Of a stretch of 64,000 bases of DNA, positions 25,098-32,285 are shown one piece after another. The stretch's first letter is position 1. Every line of letters starts with the position of its first letter. Source of the stretch: Streptomyces sp. NBC_01775 (lineage in GTDB: Bacteria > Actinomycetota > Actinomycetes > Streptomycetales > Streptomycetaceae); assembly GCF_035917675.1 (NCBI RefSeq), contig NZ_CP109104.1, positions 1,364,001 through 1,428,000 on the forward strand. Direction: 5' to 3'. Made by a program: the position numbers and the translations under genes. The notes below the pieces were generated by a model that made no database searches, had not been told where the DNA came from, and worked only from the letters and a program-made list of their open reading frames with translations.

Positions 25098-25140
25098 CGA
25101 AGGCTTAGCGCACGATCTGACACGGATGTTCCTCAACCCC
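25098..25140 (-). repeat. Right terminal inverted repeat
   Basis: Exact inverted copy of the left end. The tnpA N-terminal fragment starts only 80 bp inside it. Confidence 0.95.
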
Positions 25141-25152
25141 TGGGTTGCCACC

Positions 25153-26103
25153 TCACAGCGGGGTGGCCGCCTTCAGGACGAGGAAGAGCGCCAGGGCCGC
25201 GTTGAGGGAGGAGGCGGCCGAGACCGTGGTGCCCGCCGCCGCCAGATACGCGGCGAGCCCCGCCCTGCTGGCGGCCGGTGGCCAGCCCCGGGACGGCGGC
25301 ACCGGCTCCAGCAGCGCGGCGACCCGGCGCGGCACCGGACCGGCGGCGAACGCGGGGACCCCCGGCAGGGGCGGACCCTCCGGGGTGAGCAGCGCGGCCC
25401 TGGCGACGGCGCGGGCCGTCAGCCTGCGGTCGCCGACGGCCCGCGCCGCCTCCTCGTCCGCCCACCGCTCGGCGTTGTAGGCGACGGCCTCGCGCAGCGG
25501 GAGCAGCAGCGGATTGGCACAGCCCGCGAGCCGGGTGGCCAGCAGACAGCGGTGGTGACGGCCCCTCAGATGCGCGCGTTCGTGCGCCAGCAGAGCCGCA
25601 CCCTCGTCCTCGTCGAGCGCGCCCAGCATGCCCGTCGAGGCCACCACGCGGCCGGGTGCGCGCGAGGTACCGGGCAGCGCGTAGGCATACGGCTCGGCGT
25701 CCGGGAGGACCGTCAGGTCCCCGTCGTCGGGCCCGGCGGGGAGCCCGGCCAGCGCCTCGTGCACGCGGGCCCGTACCCGCCGGTGGCGGTGGACGGTCAG
25801 CCAGCAGACGGCCACGACCAGGGCCAGCGCCGCGATGGCGGTGGTGCCGGTGACGCCGGCGTACGGCACCACGGCGCGCACCTCCGGGTCGGCCCAGCCG
25901 TCCGGGAGCGGGTTGCCCGGCAGCTGCGCCGTGCCGACGACCATCAGCAGCACCAGGCACAGTGTGCTGCACAGCGCCAGGACGCAGCCGAGCGCGGTCA
26001 GCAGCCGGGTGGCGCTGCGGGGGTGGAGGTGCTGCGCGGCCACGCGCACGATCGGGAGCGCGGACAGCGGCAGGACGAGCGGCAGGAAGACGAAGACCCC
26101 CAT
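25153..26103 (-). CDS. M56-family (BlaR1/MecR1-like) membrane metalloprotease
   Basis: 316 residues with several hydrophobic segments at the N-terminus, a periplasm-facing stretch, the zinc motif HERAH in LLAHERAHLRGRHH with the downstream ERWADEEA acidic residues, and C-terminal hydrophobic helices. It lacks the extracellular penicillin-sensor domain of BlaR1, like most Streptomyces M56 proteins. The BlaI-like repressor gene lies 4 bp upstream, so the pair likely forms a protease-relieved repression switch. The Tn3-like element ends 12 bp beyond its stop codon, possibly separating it from former downstream sequence. The inducing signal is unknown. Confidence 0.85.
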   Translation of the reverse strand: MGVFVFLPLVLPLSALPIVRVAAQHLHPRSATRLLTALGCVLALCSTLCLVLLMVVGTAQLPGNPLPDGWADPEVRAVVPYAGVTGTTAIAALALVVAVCWLTVHRHRRVRARVHEALAGLPAGPDDGDLTVLPDAEPYAYALPGTSRAPGRVVASTGMLGALDEDEGAALLAHERAHLRGRHHRCLLATRLAGCANPLLLPLREAVAYNAERWADEEAARAVGDRRLTARAVARAALLTPEGPPLPGVPAFAAGPVPRRVAALLEPVPPSRGWPPAASRAGLAAYLAAAGTTVSAASSLNAALALFLVLKAATPL

Positions 26104-26107
26104 TTGC

Positions 26108-26536
26108 TCAGCCCTCCCCGCCCTCCGGCGGCGCCTGCTCGTCCTCGGCGGCTCTCAGCAGCTCCCTCATCAGCCGCTCGTCATCAGGGCTGAGGGAGGA
26201 GACGAAGCTGGCGAGCACCGCGTCCCTGTCCGTCTCGCTGTCCAGGACCCGGCGCATGCGCAGCGCGGCCAGCCCGGCCTCGTCGGCGACCGGGCTCCAG
26301 ACGTACGAACGGCCCTCACGGGTACGGGTGACGGCCTGCTTGGCGTGCAGTCTGGTCAAGATGGTGACGACCGTGGTGTAGGCCAGATCGCCGCCGAGCC
26401 GCTGCTGGACCCAGGTGGCCGTCACCGGGCCGGATGCCGTGCCCAGCACGGTCAGCACCTGGGCCTCCAGCTGGCCCTGGCCCCGCCGGCGCCCGCCGGC
26501 CCTGCGCTCGTGGTGGTCCGCACCGCTGCCCGCCAC
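26108..26536 (-). CDS. BlaI/MecI-family repressor
   Basis: 142 residues from GTG 26536, chosen because GGAGGGAGG lies ~8 nt upstream. The winged-helix domain contains LEAQVLTVLGTASGPVTATWVQQRL and YTTVVTILTRLHAKQAVTRTREGRSYVWSPV, with a C-terminal dimerisation part SFVSSLSPDDERLMRELL. BlaI proteins repress their own operon until cleaved after signalling by the M56 partner, whose gene follows here. A perfect TCACCG-C-CGGTGA dyad 57 bp upstream is a candidate operator. Confidence 0.85.
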   Translation of the reverse strand: MAGSGADHHERRAGGRRRGQGQLEAQVLTVLGTASGPVTATWVQQRLGGDLAYTTVVTILTRLHAKQAVTRTREGRSYVWSPVADEAGLAALRMRRVLDSETDRDAVLASFVSSLSPDDERLMRELLRAAEDEQAPPEGGEG

Positions 26537-26592
26537 GGCCGTCGCCTCCCTCCATGGTTCACCTGCGCCGTTCACGCCGGTGCCGATCCTAC

Positions 26593-26605
26593 TCACCGCC
26601 GGTGA
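26593..26605. promoter_or_regulatory. Candidate BlaI operator
   Basis: TCACCGCCGGTGA is a perfect 6-bp-arm palindrome with a central C, 57 bp upstream of the BlaI start and preceded by TAC. It differs from the TACTACA-type BlaI boxes, so the assignment rests on position and symmetry. Confidence 0.35.
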
Positions 26606-26747
26606 CAGAGCCGCACGTGAAGTGGGTCGTGCACACCCCCTTTGCACGCCGCGCCACGCCCCTTGCGGAACGATCAGTTCGGGCGTTCCGGTGTCCGGAA
26701 CGCCTCCGCAGCGAAAGCGTCCGGCACCGCCCTGCCCGTGGCGTTCC

Positions 26748-27596
26748 CTATCCGTGGTCCCGGTGCGGACCGGCGCCGAGGGCGGCGAACACGATGTCCG
26801 CCATGGCGGCGGCCATGCGCTGGTGGAACCGCCACAGGAAGGGGTCGCGGGGGCTGGGTGCGCCGAAGTAGCCCTGGGGCGTGACCCGGCGGGCGTGCCT
26901 TCCACCCTTCCGCCATTCCTCCAGATCCTCGGCGCTCAGCCCCGTCGGCTTGAGTTGTGCCATGGCGTCGTAGTCGACGACCTCGGGGAACCAGCGCATC
27001 ATCAGCGCGCTCTCGATCTCTTCGGCGTGGACACCGAGTTCGCCGGTCATCTCCAATCCCTCGAACAGCGGCTGCATGGCGAAGGAGGCCAGAGCGGAGG
27101 TGGGGATCTCGTCGCCCAGCCGGTCGGCGATGAAGTCGGGTTCCATGAGGACGACTCCGGTGTTGCCCTTCTCGTGCTGGCTCCGCACGACCTCCAGCAG
27201 CATCCGGTTGTGTGCGATGTCGCCCTGGTGGTTGATCACGAAGATACGGCGGAACCCGTCGGTGGCCAGGGAATCCAGGATGTCGGTGTGCAGCGCCACG
27301 GCGGTCTCGTATCTGGTGCGGAACGTTCCTCCGAAGGCCGCCGACACCTGGTTGATCCCCCAGTACACCGGCGGTGCGATCAGCGCCTCCACCTCGTGCT
27401 GCTCAAGCTCGCTCTTCACGAGTCTGCACAACTGATAGGCACCGTAGGCATCCGTGCCCAGCGGGAGGTGGGGGCCGTGCTGCTCGATGACGCCGGTGGG
27501 CAACAGGACACACGCCCCACGACCGGCTGCTGCCTCCACCTCTGGGTACGTAAGGTCAGCCATCGTCCCGGCGAAGACTGAATACCCGCCCTGCAT
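26748..27596 (-). CDS. Creatininase-family amidohydrolase
   Basis: 282 residues from ATG 27596 with GGGGAGAG upstream. The metal-binding signature is clear: LPTGVIEQHGPHLPLGTDAYGA (Glu, His, Asp ligands), then VINHQGDIAHN and HAEEIESALMM (His, Glu). The family includes creatininase, MftE of the mycofactocin pathway, and deformylase-type amide hydrolases in cofactor synthesis. No mycofactocin or creatine genes are nearby, so the substrate cannot be named. It is probably monocistronic: relics of other genes lie upstream and the BlaI gene starts 210 bp downstream. Two nested direct repeats precede it. Confidence 0.8.
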   Translation of the reverse strand: MQGGYSVFAGTMADLTYPEVEAAAGRGACVLLPTGVIEQHGPHLPLGTDAYGAYQLCRLVKSELEQHEVEALIAPPVYWGINQVSAAFGGTFRTRYETAVALHTDILDSLATDGFRRIFVINHQGDIAHNRMLLEVVRSQHEKGNTGVVLMEPDFIADRLGDEIPTSALASFAMQPLFEGLEMTGELGVHAEEIESALMMRWFPEVVDYDAMAQLKPTGLSAEDLEEWRKGGRHARRVTPQGYFGAPSPRDPFLWRFHQRMAAAMADIVFAALGAGPHRDHG

Positions 27597-27615
27597 AAGA
27601 CTCTCCCCGTGATTG

Positions 27616-27700
27616 GTGTTCCGGTGGTGTTCCGGTCGGCCTGATGTGCCGGTCAGCATGTGATCTTCGCGTGCACAGGTGCGATCTTCGCGTGCACAGG
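27616..27700. repeat. Two direct-repeat pairs in the creatininase upstream region
   Basis: GGTGTTCCGGT is duplicated at about 27616-27638. GATCTTCGCGTGCACAGG occurs at 27662-27679 and 27683-27700, two 18-bp copies with a 21-bp (two helical turns) period. Position about 20-105 bp before the start codon suggests tandem regulator sites. Confidence 0.5.
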
Positions 27701-27775
27701 AGACCGCGCACGACCACGGGCACCGACGGAGACCCAGGCGGCGCTTTGTAGGAAGGCCACAGGCCCAACCGTGTG

Positions 27776-27961
27776 TCAGGTGCGGGGGCCGACCGTGGCC
27801 ATGGCGCGGTCGACGGCGTCGGCGAGGGAGCTCTTCGCGCCGGAGGGGAGCCAGGAGTGCTGCGCGGCCACGAGGCATCCAAACGCCGCTTCGGTCAGTG
27901 CGCGGGGCGTCGGGTCGTCGGCGGCGCGGGGTGTGCCGACTGCCTCGGCACGTTCGAGCAG
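27776..27961 (-). pseudogene. TetR-type regulator C-terminal relic
   Basis: 62 codons ending in TGA encode LLERAEAVGTPRAADDP, ALTEAAFGCLVAAQHSWL and SLADAVDRAMATVGPRT, the pattern of the last helices of actinomycete TetR-family repressors. The sequence upstream shifts frame and no DNA-binding domain is present. Confidence 0.5.
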
Positions 27962-27998
27962 CGGCGACGACGGCGTCCTGCCGCTGCTGGAGCTTCTG

Positions 27999-28110
27999 GA
28001 GGTAACCGGCGAGCGGCGCGGGGGTCAGGGCACCTACACCGCCGCCTTCCACCCGGGCAACGTCGCGACGAGCGTCGCCGCCCAGTCCGACAGCGTCCCC
28101 GCGGGATCAA
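27999..28110 (+). pseudogene. SDR C-terminal relic
   Basis: The plus strand encodes GTYTAAFHPGNVATSVAAQSDS, resembling the AFHPGNVATNF block of short-chain dehydrogenases. There is no Rossmann N-terminus and no natural end. Next to a TetR relic, it suggests a decayed TetR-SDR pair. Confidence 0.4.
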
Positions 28111-28123
28111 GTCCACCATTCAT

Positions 28124-28161
28124 CCGGTGCCCGCACCCCCGACCGGAGGTGCGGGCACCGG
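28124..28161. terminator. Perfect 14-bp-stem hairpin
   Basis: CCGGTGCCCGCACC (28124-28137) pairs exactly with 28148-28161 around a 10-nt loop. It follows the SDR relic and was probably its terminator. Confidence 0.6.
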
Positions 28162-28178
28162 AGAGGCGGCGGGGCGGT

Positions 28179-28479
28179 CCTAGTGCCGTGACCGGCAGTG
28201 TTTGCCCGGAAGGAGCGTCGTCGTGGGGGCACCGCCCGCGCGAGCGGGGCCGAGCGTGGGGGAGCGTGCGATCGCACGGCGTCCGGAAGTCCTTGACCGG
28301 GGTCTCCCCTGCTCTGGGGGCACCTCCCGGCCGAAGGCCGGGGGAGAAGCTGAGAGCTTGGGGAAGGAGCCACCAGGGCTTTTGGCCAACGCCGCTGGGG
28401 GCACCCCCTGCTCGGAGAGCTCGGGGGAGTGCGTGCCGGACGACGCGACAGGGCAGAGCTTGCCGGGAGGGGCACTAGG
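28179..28479. mobile_element. 301-bp MITE-like intergenic repeat element
   Basis: The ends are inverted: CCTAGTGCC-N4-CCGGCA at 28179-28197 and TGCCGG-N4-GGCACTAGG at 28461-28479. Inside are GC-rich imperfect palindromes with the recurring CTGGGGGCACC(T/C)CC motif at about 28315 and 28398, and no open reading frame of substance. Its right end overlaps the GH16 gene: the TAG stop (28477-28475) is part of the terminal repeat. Non-autonomous elements of this build are known in Streptomyces intergenic regions; mobility here is inferred from structure. Confidence 0.6.
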
Positions 28480-29347
28480 TGGTGACCCGCACGTAATCAA
28501 CGGTCAACTGCTGCGGGAAGCTTGTGGAGCCGTCCGGGTCTCCGGGCCAGTAGCCGCCTACGGCGAGGTTGAGGATCAGGAAGAAGGGCTTGTCGAAGAC
28601 CCACGGGTTGCCTCCGACGTCGGCGGGCGTACGCGTCTGGTAGACGTTTCCGTCCACCGACCATTTGACGGAGCCCGGGGACCAGTCGATGGCGAAGGTG
28701 TGGAAGTCGTCGGCGAAGGCCGCGCCGCCCGGCAGGGTGTACCCGGCGCCGATGCCGCCCGAGCCGGAGTAGCCGGGGCCGTGCAGGGTGCCGTGCACCG
28801 TGCTGGGCTCGAAGCCGACGTTCTCCATCACATCGATCTCGCCGCAGGCGGGCCAGCCGGCGCTTCCGATGTCGTCACCGAGCATCCAGAAGGCCGGCCA
28901 CATGCCCTGGCCGCGCGGCACTTTGATGCGCGCCTCGACATGCCCGTGGGTCTGGGTGAACTTGCCCGCCGTGTTCAGCCGTGCCGAGGTGTACTCGCAT
29001 TTGCCGTACCAGCACTGGTAGTTGCCGGGGTTCTCCTTGCGGGCGGTGATGACGAGATTGCCGTTGCCGTCGAGCGCGGCGTTGTTGGCGCCCGGAGTGT
29101 AGTACTGCCGTTCGTGGTTGTTGACGTTGTCGCCGGTCTCGGTCTGCCACTTGGCGCCGTCGGCCGGAGTGCCGGCCGGACCGTTGAAGTCGTCGGAGAA
29201 GACGACCGCTCTGGTGCCGCTGCCGGAGCTCTTGGCGTCTTTTCCGACGTCGTCGGCCGATGCCGTGGCGGGCAGCAGCGCGGCGGCAACGCAGCACAAC
29301 AGGGACACACCGCACATCGCGGTGCGGCTTCGCCTGGAAAGTCTCAC
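28475..29347 (-). CDS. Secreted GH16 endo-beta-glucanase (laminarinase-like)
   Basis: 290 residues from GTG 29347 (AAAGGA upstream). The signal peptide runs RRSRTAMCGVSLLCCVAAALLP to an ASA site. The mature part is a GH16 jelly roll with WQTETGDNVNNHERQYYTP, the catalytic ExDxxE in GEIDVMEN (about residue 168), WPAFWMLG, and FFLILNLAVGGYWPGDPDGST. This composition is typical of beta-1,3(-1,4)-glucanases acting on fungal or plant wall glucans. A DasR-type palindrome lies about 145 bp upstream. The TAG stop sits within a MITE-like repeat, so the original C-terminus may have differed by a few residues; no carbohydrate-binding module remains. Confidence 0.9.
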   Translation of the reverse strand: MRLSRRSRTAMCGVSLLCCVAAALLPATASADDVGKDAKSSGSGTRAVVFSDDFNGPAGTPADGAKWQTETGDNVNNHERQYYTPGANNAALDGNGNLVITARKENPGNYQCWYGKCEYTSARLNTAGKFTQTHGHVEARIKVPRGQGMWPAFWMLGDDIGSAGWPACGEIDVMENVGFEPSTVHGTLHGPGYSGSGGIGAGYTLPGGAAFADDFHTFAIDWSPGSVKWSVDGNVYQTRTPADVGGNPWVFDKPFFLILNLAVGGYWPGDPDGSTSFPQQLTVDYVRVTT

Positions 29348-29491
29348 GTCGGCCCGTCCTTTCGTGGGGGAAGTGGACGTAGGGCGCGCACATGACAAGA
29401 TGTCGACGGAGAATGCACGCAACCAGCGCGGCAGACCCGGGACTTCCTTCACGACTTGTTGTAAGCGCGCCAGATCAAGTCGTCAAGACTT

Positions 29492-29503
29492 TGGTCCAGA
29501 CCA
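29492..29503. promoter_or_regulatory. Candidate DasR site (dre) upstream of GH16
   Basis: TGGTCCAGACCA is a near-perfect palindrome matching the core of dre elements (TGGTCTAGACCA), as found at chitinase and glucanase promoters controlled by N-acetylglucosamine through DasR. An AAGTC-GTCAA-GACTT dyad overlaps its left side (29477-29491). Confidence 0.5.
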
Positions 29504-29685
29504 GAATGAGTTCAAGGAGAAACGGCACACGTCGCCCCGCACTCGTCGTCTCCGGCGCCGGGGGCTGATCACGGAGGACTCGCCCCGCGATCAGTGGGCC
29601 ATCGTGGGCATCCTCCCGGCAAGGGCGACAAGGGGCCGGGCAGACCTTCGAGAAGGCAGATCCGCCCGGCCGCAGGGACGTCGGC

Positions 29686-30522
29686 TCACTTGTAGGCGAT
29701 GTCCGATGCCGCGTACTTGCAGTAAGTGCCGTCGGGGCCGGAGCCGTTCGTGGGCGGCTCGTCACCGTTGTCGTTGCCGATGTACTTCTGGCAGGGGACG
29801 ATCTTCTTGCTGCTGTCACCGATGACGGTGATCTTGCGCAGCGTGGCCGAGTCGCCGTAGTTGGTGTTGATGCCGGCGATCTTGCCGCCCTTCCAGTTCA
29901 CCTCGATGGTGTTGAGGTTGATCGTCCGCTTGTACTGCTTGGAGCAGTTGCCGCACGAGCGGATGAAGGTGCCGAAGTTCTGCACCGCGAAGTTGGAGAT
30001 GTTCAGCGTCCCCGCGCCGTTGAACTGGAACACCTTGTCGCTGGCTTCCTTCGCGCCACCGCCGGAGACGGTGTACGTCGCCGACGACGACGTGCCCTTG
30101 AAGGTGGCGGCGTCCTCGCCGACGTCCTCCCACCAGACGTTCTGGAGCGTGCAGCTGCCCTTGCAGTGGATGCCGTCGGCGGCGGGCTTGCCGAGGATGA
30201 CGTTCTTCAGCACCGCGCCGTCCGCGAGTTCCAGGATCGGTCCCTGGTCTTCGCCCTGGCCGTCGCCGCCCAGGTCCCCGGTGCCGTAGAGGCGCTTCAT
30301 CCCGTAGTCCTTGCTGCCGGAGACCGGGATGGTCCTGGAGACCCCTTCGCTGCCGTTCGGGGTCGGCCAGGTGGCCGCGTCGGCCGTGGGCAGAGCATGA
30401 GCTGTCGTGATCATGCCAATCATAAGACCGAGGGCGCCGAGCCCGCCGATCAGCGTGTGCCGTGCGGGAATCCGGCGGCGCCGCGGCTGCGACTGCCGCT
30501 GTACCTGTCCTTGTGATGTCAT
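29686..30522 (-). CDS. Secreted PL3-family pectate lyase
   Basis: 278 residues. A twin-Arg-rich N-terminus (PRRRRIPARHTLIGGLGALGL) leads a signal peptide with cleavage near AHA. The mature protein is a compact right-handed beta-helix with PL3 motifs: ILELADGAVLKNVILG, ADGIHCKGSCTLQNVWWEDVGEDA-type sequence, FGTFIRSCGNCS and an end at GTYCKYAASDIAYK. PL3 enzymes cleave polygalacturonate by beta-elimination with Ca2+. It follows the PL1 gene by 32 bp on the same strand, so the two lyases probably form an operon for pectin breakdown. Confidence 0.9.
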   Translation of the reverse strand: MTSQGQVQRQSQPRRRRIPARHTLIGGLGALGLMIGMITTAHALPTADAATWPTPNGSEGVSRTIPVSGSKDYGMKRLYGTGDLGGDGQGEDQGPILELADGAVLKNVILGKPAADGIHCKGSCTLQNVWWEDVGEDAATFKGTSSSATYTVSGGGAKEASDKVFQFNGAGTLNISNFAVQNFGTFIRSCGNCSKQYKRTINLNTIEVNWKGGKIAGINTNYGDSATLRKITVIGDSSKKIVPCQKYIGNDNGDEPPTNGSGPDGTYCKYAASDIAYK

Positions 30523-30554
30523 GTTCGGTTTTTCCCTTCTCCTGCTGGTGGAGG

Positions 30555-31535
30555 TCAGAGCTTTCCGGCGCCCGCCTGGGCCGTCACCGAGGCGACGACC
30601 GAAGAGGCGGGTTCGGCGGAATAGCCGTAGGGCGGGTCGGTGAACGTGCCCGTGCGGGAGATCTCGGTGGCGGCTCCCCCGAGGTCGTTACCGCGCAGAT
30701 TGGCGTAGCCGTCCACGTCGCTGCTCCGGCTGGTCGTCACCGCGATCTTCGTCGTACGGAAGACGTTGTTCTCGACGAGCAGCTGGGCGCCCATGCGGGA
30801 GTGCACGGCGGTATCGGCGCCCTCGACGTAGTTGTCGTAGAAGTGGCCGGTGCCGAACCGCAGGCTGGGGATGCGCGAGTAGACGTTGCTGAAGTGGTTG
30901 TGGTGGTACGTGACCCTCAAGTGCCCCGTGTCCTCGTCGGCGTTCTTGTCGCTGTGACCGACGAGCGAGCCCTTGAAGTGGTCCTTGAAGGTGTTCCAGG
31001 ACACCGTCACGCCGTCGGAGCCGTGGTTGATGTCGAGCAGACCGTCGTAGTAGTCCTTGTCGTGGTCGCGGTCAGCCGAGAAGGAGTTGTGGTCGATCCA
31101 CACCTTCGTCGACTCCTGGACGGTGATGCCGTCCGCGGGTTTGCGTGGCTTGCTGATGTTCAGGTTGCGGACGACGACGTTGGTCGCCTCCTTGACACGC
31201 AGCCCGCCACCGGTGAATCCGGAGGACGAACCGACGCCCAGGACCGTGGTGTTGGAGCCGATGTCGACCTGTCCGGTGAGCGGGATCAGACCGCTCACCC
31301 TGACGACCTTGGCGGCCTCACCGGTGACGGCCGCCTCGAACTCGGCGAGCGAGGAGACGGTGACGGGGCTCACGTCACCGCCGCCTGTGGTGCCGGCCCC
31401 GAAGCCGACGGGAGAGGTTTCGGCCGCGCCTGCGGGCTGCGGCAGTACGACGGCGGTGGTGATCGCGAGAACTGCTGCCACGCCCGTGGAGAGGACCAGC
31501 CTCCTGGGGAGAGCGCGGGGCGGGCGAGTGCGCAT
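30555..31535 (-). CDS. Secreted PL1-family pectate lyase
   Basis: 326 residues from the ATG at 31535. The signal peptide is RRLVLSTGVAAVLAITTAVV with cleavage near AGA. The PL1 beta-helix shows NVVVRNLNISKPRKPADGI, VWIDHNSF, DGLLDINHGSDGVTVSWN (Ca-binding Asp residues), HHNHFSNVYSRIPSLRFG with the catalytic Arg, and NNVFRTTKIAV. It acts on polygalacturonic acid outside the cell. It is the first gene of the two-lyase operon; an AT-richer segment (about 31560-31600) ahead of it is the probable promoter region. Confidence 0.9.
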   Translation of the reverse strand: MRTRPPRALPRRLVLSTGVAAVLAITTAVVLPQPAGAAETSPVGFGAGTTGGGDVSPVTVSSLAEFEAAVTGEAAKVVRVSGLIPLTGQVDIGSNTTVLGVGSSSGFTGGGLRVKEATNVVVRNLNISKPRKPADGITVQESTKVWIDHNSFSADRDHDKDYYDGLLDINHGSDGVTVSWNTFKDHFKGSLVGHSDKNADEDTGHLRVTYHHNHFSNVYSRIPSLRFGTGHFYDNYVEGADTAVHSRMGAQLLVENNVFRTTKIAVTTSRSSDVDGYANLRGNDLGGAATEISRTGTFTDPPYGYSAEPASSVVASVTAQAGAGKL

Positions 31536-32285
31536 GCGGGGGTGTCCCTTCGAGAGCATCCGTTTATCAGATACGTGAACGACGTACATCATTTGGATCG
31601 CCCTGCGAGTGCAGTGCCGCATCGGGCACCTCCTGGCGGCTTCTTGAGCGTGTGTGCCTCCAGGCCAGCGCCTCCGGCGTCCGTCGCTCCTGTTCGAAAT
31701 GACGGACACGAGTCACGCTGCTGAACCGGAACGTAGGGGGCGAGCGTTTCGCAGTCAACGCTTCGCGTAGGCCGCATCCAGCCAACTCCCGCACCGGCCC
31801 AGCTCCCGCGCCGCGCCGGCCCAGCGCCCGCATCGAGCCAGGACGGGCACGCCCCCGGGCCCGGCCCCGGACCCGGGGCACGCGGACGTCGGCCGCTCTG
31901 CGTGCTCGCCTCACGCTGCGCCGTCACCACGCCGACGCTCCGGCGGCGCTCCGGCGGTGAGGATTCTCTCTCCTGGCGACAACACCGCCCGCTTCCGTCC
32001 CGGAACGGCCGTGCGCCACGTAGGCTCGCGCGTCAGCCAGGGGTTTGGCGATCGCGTATCCGAGCGGGCCGGTCACGGTCCGTGGTCCGGGGAACCGCGC
32101 CCCAGTTGGCGAGGGTGGCGTGCGTCGGAGCTCGCCCCCCTGCCCCGGGACCGTCGCCGCTCCCCTACGTGGGCAGCGGCATCGCCGGCACCGGCACACA
32201 GCCTGCGGTCCGGCAACGCCCGGCTCATATGTCACCGAGCACGCCCAGTCGCGTCCGTAACCGAGCACCGAACGGGGAGACCCGC
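31536..32285. other. 750-bp divergent intergenic region (PL1 / beta-lactamase-like)
   Basis: No gene is supported here. The left part (31560-31610) is AT-rich and should hold the pectate lyase promoter. From 31770 to 31880 it is very GC-rich with runs of CCCGGGCCCGGCCCCGG. The right part carries the leader of the beta-lactamase-like gene with GGGGAG at 32274-32279. Open frames in this region are codon-bias artefacts. Confidence 0.4.

Larger units (their letters stand above)
14260..25140. mobile_element. ~10.9-kb Tn3-like element with 43-bp perfect terminal inverted repeats
   Basis: Sequence 14260-14302 is the exact reverse complement of 25098-25140 (43/43). After a 1-nt gap a further 7 bp match, so each end is about 50 bp. 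The ends begin GGGG, as usual in the Tn3 family. Inside are tnpA fragments of the Tn4556 type, a tyrosine recombinase next to the left end, a serine recombinase remnant and cargo operons. GGGTTG lies directly outside the left end (14254-14259) and one base outside the right end (25142-25147), a possible degraded target duplication. It landed 66 bp after the GNAT stop and 12 bp from the 3' end of the M56 gene. With tnpA broken, movement would need help in trans. Confidence 0.85.

Noticed and set aside
31589..32285. Open frames in the PL1/beta-lactamase gap
   Set aside because: They are Arg/Pro-rich, lack ribosome-binding sites and overlap both promoters.
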